Positions 53,502 to 59,798 of a stretch of 62,315 nucleotides of DNA are shown here, piece by piece. The notes under the pieces are model-generated. The model had not been told where the DNA came from, made no database searches, and saw nothing but the letters and a program-made list of their open reading frames with translations. The number at the start of each line of letters is the position of its first letter. The first letter of the stretch is position 1. The position numbers were made by a program, and so were the translations under genes. Location of the stretch: contig CAYWJA010000005.1 in the NCBI GenBank assembly GCA_964458485.1, positions 1-62,315 of the forward strand, given 5' to 3'. The DNA comes from CAYWJA01 sp964458485 (lineage in GTDB: Bacteria; Patescibacteriota; Gracilibacteria; UM-FILTER-43-11).

Positions 53502-56500
53502 TTAAGCAGATGCTACTCTTTTTTGCATTGTCCAATTCGTATACATAGTTTTTCTAATTTCCTCTCTGTAAATTGCATTATCAATATGATAAAGGAAGAC
53601 TCTTTCTATTAGTTTTTTGGCTACTTGCTCCGGTTGTTTCATTGCTTTCTCCGCAGTTGGAATTTTACTTAATTTATGAGCGCATCTTCTACCTTCACTA
53701 AGTGTAAATGGCTGATCAATAGGTAGTGCCTCTGTTGATTCAGCACCACCTGATATTTTTGTAATAAAATTATCTCTTATAATCTTACCAAATTGAGTCA
53801 GGGCAAGTATTACTTCAATGTCAAATTTTTCTTCATCACTGACAACTGCAACATTAGAATGATCGCCATTAACTACGTAATTCCACATTTTAACAAATTG
53901 ATTTTTATCCATATTAGCATCCCATGTATGTCTTCTGAGTGATTCAACACCCCTGGCAATTCGCAAAGCTTCGGAGGCGCTGTATGCAGGATTATCATCC
54001 TCTTTTGTTTCTTCTGTAAATATTTCCGGATAACCAATTTCATAAGGAATAAAACGCCTCTTGGTAGCAAACTGTGGTGGAAATGTTCCTGGGTAATTAG
54101 GGTTCATAGAAGCTGCAAATAATACGCTCTTGTGTGCTTTTATAGTCTGCCCTGAACTTGTTTTAAGTGTAAGGCTTCTTTTTTCATCAAAAAGTGCATG
54201 TAAAAATATCTGAGCTTGCTCCGGCATGGCATTAAACTCATTAAAATACATTAATGCACCAGGGGTAGTAATTGCATTCAAAACAACCGAGGGAACCTTT
54301 ATAGTCTGAGAAGCTCCATCTTTGGATTCCAAAATAATATCTTCAGAAAGTTCAAATTCTGTAGTCCATTTCGTACAGTCTATTGCAAAATATGGCCTGT
54401 TTGTTTTTTCGCAGAACATTTTAATAAGTACATCTTTACCAGTACCTGCATGGCCTTTTAAAAGCAAACAACCTTCCTGAAGATCTGATTGCATCTGGAA
54501 TTCTTCAGCCATTTTTTCTAAATGTTTTTCAGTATCCGGATCCATAACCCAATGCGGCTTCCAATTAGGAACACTTCCTGATGTCACAAAATCAGGATCT
54601 TTAACTTCAGACTCACCCCTTACATCATCTATTCTTCTAATTAACAGTAAGTAATTATTTTTTGTAAAATCCAATAAATCTTTAAATAATTTATTATATT
54701 TTTTCTGCCACCCTTTATGCCTCCACGATGTTTCATCTGGTCTTTTCCTTAATTGCACTTCCAATGCTTGCCTCTTTTTTATGAATTTTTTTTGAATTCG
54801 TGAATGCTCAGTATGCCAATCATCATATACAGCACGGAATCTGCCATATTCATTTACCGACATATAAGATGCCGGTACCAACTCTCCATCCACCATTTTA
54901 CCTCCATATCTCCACTCATCTTCATCATCCAGCCCCTCAAATAATCTTCTTATATACTCTCGTCCACTGGCAGTAATTACCCTAATGCCAATATCACACA
55001 TTAGATTATCCCCAAATGTTCTTCTATCCGGTATTAATGTAGGTTCAACACTTGGCTCAACTGGCTCTGGTAGTTCACCTTCCCATTTTGGGAATAAGAT
55101 TTCACCGAATTTAACCATTTGCTGCCCGGTTTCTGAAACATGCACCTGCATACCACGCTCAACTTCAGCTATCACCACAGAAAGCTCAGAATGCAATAGG
55201 GAGTCCAATTCATCACTAACTTGTGGATTTAGCGATTTTATACTATTAATTTCTTCTTGCAGTGCACGAAGGGCAGGGCTGCTATCTATGTAATTTTCAG
55301 CCTCATTTCTATTTGTAAATCTTTTTTGTTTAAGCCGATTTGTAAATGCTTTAATATCAGACTCTATTGTTTCTTTTAAATCATCTATTCTTTTTGCTGC
55401 CCTAAGTCTTACGTCTTCGTAATTTGTCTGGAATCTTTCCCTGTATTCATCTGCTAATTCCCTAATTCTTTTTCGTGCATCAATTAATCTGGAATGTACC
55501 TCAGTGGCTTCTGCCGGGCAGTCTGCAGCAAGAAGGCTTAAACGCTGTATTATTGTTGGTAATACAAACTCATCCCAATCATTGAATTGACTTAATGATT
55601 CAAATCCCTCAAGTTCAGCTTGTACACGACTTACTGTTTCATCAATTTCAGTAGTTATTTTTTGTGCCTCTCTTGTAAAAAGCTCTGCTGTTATTTTCTC
55701 AAATTCATCGCTAACCTCTGTAATTTCATGCCTTTTTTCATTATCTAAATACCCTTGTAATAATCTGGCATCGCTCAACTCCTCCCTTATTCCAGCAAGA
55801 TCTCCAAACGTTAATATATTTTTTAATCTTGGGCGGATGCCATCAAGTATTTCAGTTACTTTTTCAATAGCAACCTTCGCTTTTTGCGCATCTAGTAAAA
55901 CTCTGATATTCTTTGTTAAATAACCTACTTCCTCATTAGTTAAATTACGTCTCCTATATTCTTGTGTTAACTGAGCAAATTTTTCCTCTGCCGATTGAAA
56001 GTCATTTACATCTTCAATCCCTTCAATATATTCACCAAATTGAGCCTCAAGGCTAACTCTGGTTTCATCTAAATAAGAATAATCCTCTCTGTCATCATCC
56101 ACATCTGACTCCGCAGTAGCTCCATCACTATTTAATATAGAAGAAACATTTATGGAGCTAGCAGCTGCGGAAACTTTTTTAGCTCTGAAATTTTTATATA
56201 CTTCTTCTGTATTTAATTCTTCTACCACTAAATGACCATCGTTATCGATCCTCCTAATTCTCCCATCTTCGTCAAATTTCAATTCAACACCAGCTGGAAT
56301 TTCAGAGGTATCTATTTGTTCCAAGGTATTTCTTTCCAAAAAAATTAATTCTCCACTTTGATTATTAAAGGTTATAAAAGCTCCATTTGGATCAAATCTA
56401 AGGTTACCCGCCCAATTAAATCTGTTTTGAGGCAATGTTAACTCTTCTACATGCCACGCGGAAGGATCATCACTTGTATCCAGCCTTCTTATACATGTTG

Positions 56501-57401
56501 GGTTTTCTTTTTTACAATAATAAATAACATTTGAATTTTGTGGATCTACGCATATATTATCGTCAACACCTCCAATTGAATCGGTAAATATACTTTCATC
56601 CTGACCATGACTCTTAATAATTACACAATTCGGATCAGTGACATCAATATAATATTGATTATTTAATAAAATCAATCCTCTATTTTTATTTATTATATCC
56701 CAGATCAGGCTATTGTTGTATTTCGTACGACTTACTAAGGTTACTTGCCTGTGCCAATTTGTTGGGCCTTGAATATTTTGTTCTTTATCACGCGTTTTAA
56801 AGATTATAAAAACTTCATTTACAGTATCGTACACTACAAAAACACCATTGTTGTAAGCTGTGATTTTAAAATTTCCGGTAAAATCAATACCATCTAATTC
56901 AAGCCATTCTTCAAGTTCTCTTCTACCTACCTGTGTCAATTCAAATGGCAAAGATCCAATATCTATGCCAGATCGATATCTTTCTATGTGATCCTCAGCC
57001 ATTTTTTGAATTTTTTCAGGTAAGTCAGTTAATAAAAATTGATTATCACTGCTAAATGTTGATAATTGCCTGACTATTTCCCTTTTTTCAGGCCCCACAA
57101 TTGCTTCCCAATCTATCAATACCGGCTTGCCGGTAATATGCTCAACATCTGTGCAAATTTCACCCGCTTTATCTACTATTATCATATTTTCCCTTCCCTC
57201 AGGTATAATAAGTGTATAATCGCCTATTGCCGACATACATTGAACTTTTTCCGGCTCTATTACTGGATTTGGCGATTTAAAAACCTGAGTTAATCTCAGT
57301 TGCAATCCAGGATCAATTTCTGCACCATCCGGAGACACCAAATCCTCCTCAAAAAGATCATCAGGTACATCTATTGGTGGTTTGGCTGGTCCGTCTGGCA
57401 T
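53502..57401 (-). CDS. Giant MoxR-like AAA+ ATPase (paralogue 1), 1299 aa
   Basis: 1299 residues from the ATG at 57401 (MPDGPAKPP). A longer frame to 57461 would cross the promoter. Architecture as paralogue 2: propeller-like region about 60-410 (RFDPNGAFITF, FDEDGRIRRIDNDGHL), coiled coil about 440-770, AAA+ from about 970 with Walker A GHAGTGKD near 985, Walker B MYFNEFN near 1052 and sensor-1 ASMNPNYPG. The same Asp-to-Asn change in Walker B is present. It probably forms mixed or alternative rings with paralogue 2, acting with the VWA-transglutaminase partner. Confidence 0.88.
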   Translation of the reverse strand: MPDGPAKPPIDVPDDLFEEDLVSPDGAEIDPGLQLRLTQVFKSPNPVIEPEKVQCMSAIGDYTLIIPEGRENMIIVDKAGEICTDVEHITGKPVLIDWEAIVGPEKREIVRQLSTFSSDNQFLLTDLPEKIQKMAEDHIERYRSGIDIGSLPFELTQVGRRELEEWLELDGIDFTGNFKITAYNNGVFVVYDTVNEVFIIFKTRDKEQNIQGPTNWHRQVTLVSRTKYNNSLIWDIINKNRGLILLNNQYYIDVTDPNCVIIKSHGQDESIFTDSIGGVDDNICVDPQNSNVIYYCKKENPTCIRRLDTSDDPSAWHVEELTLPQNRFNWAGNLRFDPNGAFITFNNQSGELIFLERNTLEQIDTSEIPAGVELKFDEDGRIRRIDNDGHLVVEELNTEEVYKNFRAKKVSAAASSINVSSILNSDGATAESDVDDDREDYSYLDETRVSLEAQFGEYIEGIEDVNDFQSAEEKFAQLTQEYRRRNLTNEEVGYLTKNIRVLLDAQKAKVAIEKVTEILDGIRPRLKNILTFGDLAGIREELSDARLLQGYLDNEKRHEITEVSDEFEKITAELFTREAQKITTEIDETVSRVQAELEGFESLSQFNDWDEFVLPTIIQRLSLLAADCPAEATEVHSRLIDARKRIRELADEYRERFQTNYEDVRLRAAKRIDDLKETIESDIKAFTNRLKQKRFTNRNEAENYIDSSPALRALQEEINSIKSLNPQVSDELDSLLHSELSVVIAEVERGMQVHVSETGQQMVKFGEILFPKWEGELPEPVEPSVEPTLIPDRRTFGDNLMCDIGIRVITASGREYIRRLFEGLDDEDEWRYGGKMVDGELVPASYMSVNEYGRFRAVYDDWHTEHSRIQKKFIKKRQALEVQLRKRPDETSWRHKGWQKKYNKLFKDLLDFTKNNYLLLIRRIDDVRGESEVKDPDFVTSGSVPNWKPHWVMDPDTEKHLEKMAEEFQMQSDLQEGCLLLKGHAGTGKDVLIKMFCEKTNRPYFAIDCTKWTTEFELSEDIILESKDGASQTIKVPSVVLNAITTPGALMYFNEFNAMPEQAQIFLHALFDEKRSLTLKTSSGQTIKAHKSVLFAASMNPNYPGTFPPQFATKRRFIPYEIGYPEIFTEETKEDDNPAYSASEALRIARGVESLRRHTWDANMDKNQFVKMWNYVVNGDHSNVAVVSDEEKFDIEVILALTQFGKIIRDNFITKISGGAESTEALPIDQPFTLSEGRRCAHKLSKIPTAEKAMKQPEQVAKKLIERVFLYHIDNAIYREEIRKTMYTNWTMQKRVASA

Positions 57402-57428
57402 ACGATTAACATAATAACAAAGGATATT

Positions 57429-57457
57429 ATTGTAAGGGATAATTGAAAAAATACCAA
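57429..57457 (-). promoter_or_regulatory. Promoter of AAA+ paralogue 1
   Basis: Minus strand TTGGTA, 17 bases, TACAAT, supporting the start at 57401. Confidence 0.6.
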
Positions 57458-57466
57458 ACATTTCGT

Positions 57467-57495
57467 ATTTCGCATTTCTGATTTCGCATTGTCAT
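57467..57495. repeat. Left arm of a perfect 29-bp inverted repeat
   Basis: Identical, as reverse complement, to 57964-57992 (29/29). Family C words. The pair encloses the four-helix-bundle gene. Confidence 0.9.
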
Positions 57496-57592
57496 GTTTC
57501 AATCAGCATTTGGCATTTTTCTTGCTATCTATTTATTAATTATGATAAGTTGGTGACCTATTTTGAATTTTAAATACTAACTTAGTAAAAAA

Positions 57593-57967
57593 ATGAATAG
57601 AGAAGAATTAGAAAAAAGAACCTTGGAGTTTAGTAAAAATTTAATCAAAGTATTAAGACAACTACCAAGAGATCTAATTAATAACAAATTAATTAGTCAG
57701 TCTATTTCGGCTGGCACCAGTATAGGCGCTAATTACAGAGAGGCTAATGCATCTGAATCACCGAGGGATTTTAAGCATAAAATTAATATTTCTTTTAAAG
57801 AAGCTAAAGAGGCAAGGTATTTTTTGGATTTATTAATATCTGCAAATCCAGATTTTAATAATTTATTATCACCATTAAGAAAAGAATCTGATGAATTTGC
57901 ACGCATTTTCGGTAAGGCAGTGACTACCTACAGACAAAATGCAAAATTAAAAAAGAATGCTAAATGA
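57593..57967 (+). CDS. Four-helix-bundle protein (23S rRNA IVS-type)
   Basis: 124 residues. Pattern ISQSISAGTSIGANYREANA...EARYFLDLL is the hallmark of the S23/IVS family (TIGR02436). These genes often sit in intervening sequences of 23S rRNA genes or beside retroelements, and the protein is a pentameric basic bundle that may bind nucleic acid. Here it lies between 29-bp perfect inverted repeats; its TGA stop is inside the right arm. No rRNA is in the window. Confidence 0.93.
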   Translation: MNREELEKRTLEFSKNLIKVLRQLPRDLINNKLISQSISAGTSIGANYREANASESPRDFKHKINISFKEAKEARYFLDLLISANPDFNNLLSPLRKESDEFARIFGKAVTTYRQNAKLKKNAK

Positions 57968-57992
57968 CAATGCGAAATCAGAAATGCGAAAT
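57964..57992. repeat. Right arm of the perfect 29-bp inverted repeat
   Basis: Complement of 57467-57495; overlaps the stop codon of the four-helix gene and ends 2 bases before prfA's end. Confidence 0.9.
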
Positions 57993-57993
57993 G

Positions 57994-59061
57994 CTAATTG
58001 AATTGTGCCATCCTCTTCGCCTGATCCTCTATGGTCAACTTTTCAATAATATCCCCAATATCTCCATCCATTATTCCCGGTAAATTACTCCAGCTTTGGT
58101 GTATCCGGTGATCTGTTATGCGATCTTGTGGAAAGTTGTAAGTGCGGATTTTTTCATTGCGCTCACCCGTTCCAACTTGACTAGAGCGCATATCTCCACG
58201 TTCTTGACGGGCTTTTTCTTCTTCAGCCTGATAAAGTCGCGACCTAAGAACTGACATTGCTTTATTTTTATTTTTGAGTTGAGATTTTTCATCCTGACAC
58301 GTTACAACTAAATTGGTTGGCACATGTGTAATACGTACTGCAGAATCAGTGGTATTTACACTCTGACCACCATTGCCGGATGCACGATATACATCAACTC
58401 GTAAATCTTCTGCTCTTATTGCAATTTCAACTTCTTCTATCTCCGGTAATACTGCAACTGTACAAGTGGAAGTATGAACGCGTCCCTGACTTTCTGTTAC
58501 AGGTATACGCTGAACACGATGTACCCCACTTTCATATTTTAGCTTTGAATAAGCCCCACCTCCATCAATTTTAAATATAATTTCCTTAATTCCGCCAGAA
58601 TCAGCTTCATTTTTATTAATTAATTCTGTTTTAAACCCTTGTTCTTCAGCATATCTCATATATGTACGAGAAAGCTCACCCGCAAAAAGAGCTGCTTCAT
58701 CACCACCGGCACCAGCCCTTATCTCTACAATAACATTTTTTTCATCATTAGGATCTTTTGGTAAAAGTGCAACTTTTAACTCTTCTTCAAGCTTTTCCTT
58801 ACCTTCCTTGGCAGATGTTAATTCCTCTTTAGCTAAGGCTAAAAGTTCTGCATCTTTTTCATTGCCCAACATTTCTTCTGAATCATCAATTGTTTTTAGG
58901 ATATTTTCGTATTCCTCAATCAGCTCAACAATTGGGCGAAGGTGAGATTCTTTACGTGCTAGTTTTTGGTATTTACTTTGATCATTCACAATCTCGGGAT
59001 TGCTCATTTGTTTATTAACTTCATTATATTCTTCTTTGATGTTTAATAATTTATCTAACAT
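57994..59061 (-). CDS. prfA: Peptide chain release factor 1
   Basis: 355 residues. The PVT tripeptide near 186-188 (anticodon-like, RF1-type, reading UAA/UAG) and GGQ near 230 (SGNGGQSVNTTDSAV) are both present. RF1 does not read UGA; TGA stops in this window imply an RF2 elsewhere. Usual prmC partner not adjacent. Confidence 0.97.
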   Translation of the reverse strand: MLDKLLNIKEEYNEVNKQMSNPEIVNDQSKYQKLARKESHLRPIVELIEEYENILKTIDDSEEMLGNEKDAELLALAKEELTSAKEGKEKLEEELKVALLPKDPNDEKNVIVEIRAGAGGDEAALFAGELSRTYMRYAEEQGFKTELINKNEADSGGIKEIIFKIDGGGAYSKLKYESGVHRVQRIPVTESQGRVHTSTCTVAVLPEIEEVEIAIRAEDLRVDVYRASGNGGQSVNTTDSAVRITHVPTNLVVTCQDEKSQLKNKNKAMSVLRSRLYQAEEEKARQERGDMRSSQVGTGERNEKIRTYNFPQDRITDHRIHQSWSNLPGIMDGDIGDIIEKLTIEDQAKRMAQFN

Positions 59062-59113
59062 AGATTTAAGTTTCTTTACTTACATACAACATTATAGAGG
59101 AATAGCTAAAAAA

Positions 59114-59150
59114 GTGAATCAGAAATCTGAAATCTGAGATCTGAAATATT
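59114..59150. repeat. Short family C words
   Basis: CAGAAATCTGAAATCTGAG iterations upstream of the 59157 promoter. Confidence 0.55.
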
Positions 59151-59156
59151 TCCCCC

Positions 59157-59185
59157 TTGTTTTTAGAGGGGATTTTTGGTATAAT
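59157..59185 (+). promoter_or_regulatory. Promoter of the 59289-59799 unit
   Basis: TTGTTT, 17 bases, TATAAT, embedded in TTGGTATAATAATAAGATAA. The leader of about 100 bases holds an AT-rich dyad (59199-59288). Confidence 0.7.
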
Positions 59186-59288
59186 AATAAGATAATTTTT
59201 AATTTATAATTTTTAGTTTTTATTTAATGATGAGTTTATCTGATGTACAACATTAAAAATTAAAAACTAAAAAATAAAAATTCAAGTC

Positions 59289-59798
59289 ATGCCAGAAAAA
59301 ATAGATAGCAATAATCACCCAGGATCAGATCATAATAAACTGTTACTTAGTTGGAAAGCGCCTGATTTTATTCCTTACAAAAAGAGTAAAAAATGGTTTT
59401 TAATGGCAGGTATAATTGTATTAATGCTTATTGCATATGCCATTTATACAAATTCAGCAACTATGGTGATTGTATTTGTCGTTTTGGCTGGCGTTTATTA
59501 CCTCACTCATAGTCAGGAGCCCAAAATTATTGAAATAAAAATAACTGAACTGGGCATATTCGCAGATAAAGCTTTTTATCCATACAATATGATCAATTCC
59601 TTCTGGGTAGTGTATCATCCGCCTTTTGTTCATAGTTTGTATTTAAAATTGAGCAATAAGACACTTTCGAAAGTAGTAATTCAATTAGACAGCCAGAATC
59701 CGGTTGATGTTAAGAAGGCTCTTGCAAAGGAAATTCCGGAAGTTGAAGGGGAAGGCGAAAGTTTTCATGATTTTCTTGTCCGATTACTTAGATTATAA
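59289..59798 (+). CDS. Small membrane protein, 169 aa
   Basis: Two membrane helices at about 36-54 and 58-74, then a cytoplasmic alpha/beta domain (about 80-169) with a PH-like strand pattern (KIIEIKITELGIFADKAFYPYN). Not recognised. The stop codon abuts the ATG of the next gene with no gap, so the two are translationally coupled. Confidence 0.7.
   Translation: MPEKIDSNNHPGSDHNKLLLSWKAPDFIPYKKSKKWFLMAGIIVLMLIAYAIYTNSATMVIVFVVLAGVYYLTHSQEPKIIEIKITELGIFADKAFYPYNMINSFWVVYHPPFVHSLYLKLSNKTLSKVVIQLDSQNPVDVKKALAKEIPEVEGEGESFHDFLVRLLRL

Noticed and set aside
57965..57967. UGA decoded as glycine, as in Gracilibacteria/Absconditabacteria
   Set aside because: TGA ends the four-helix gene, the amidotransferase and secA at family-appropriate lengths, and the only tRNA-Gly seen has anticodon TCC.
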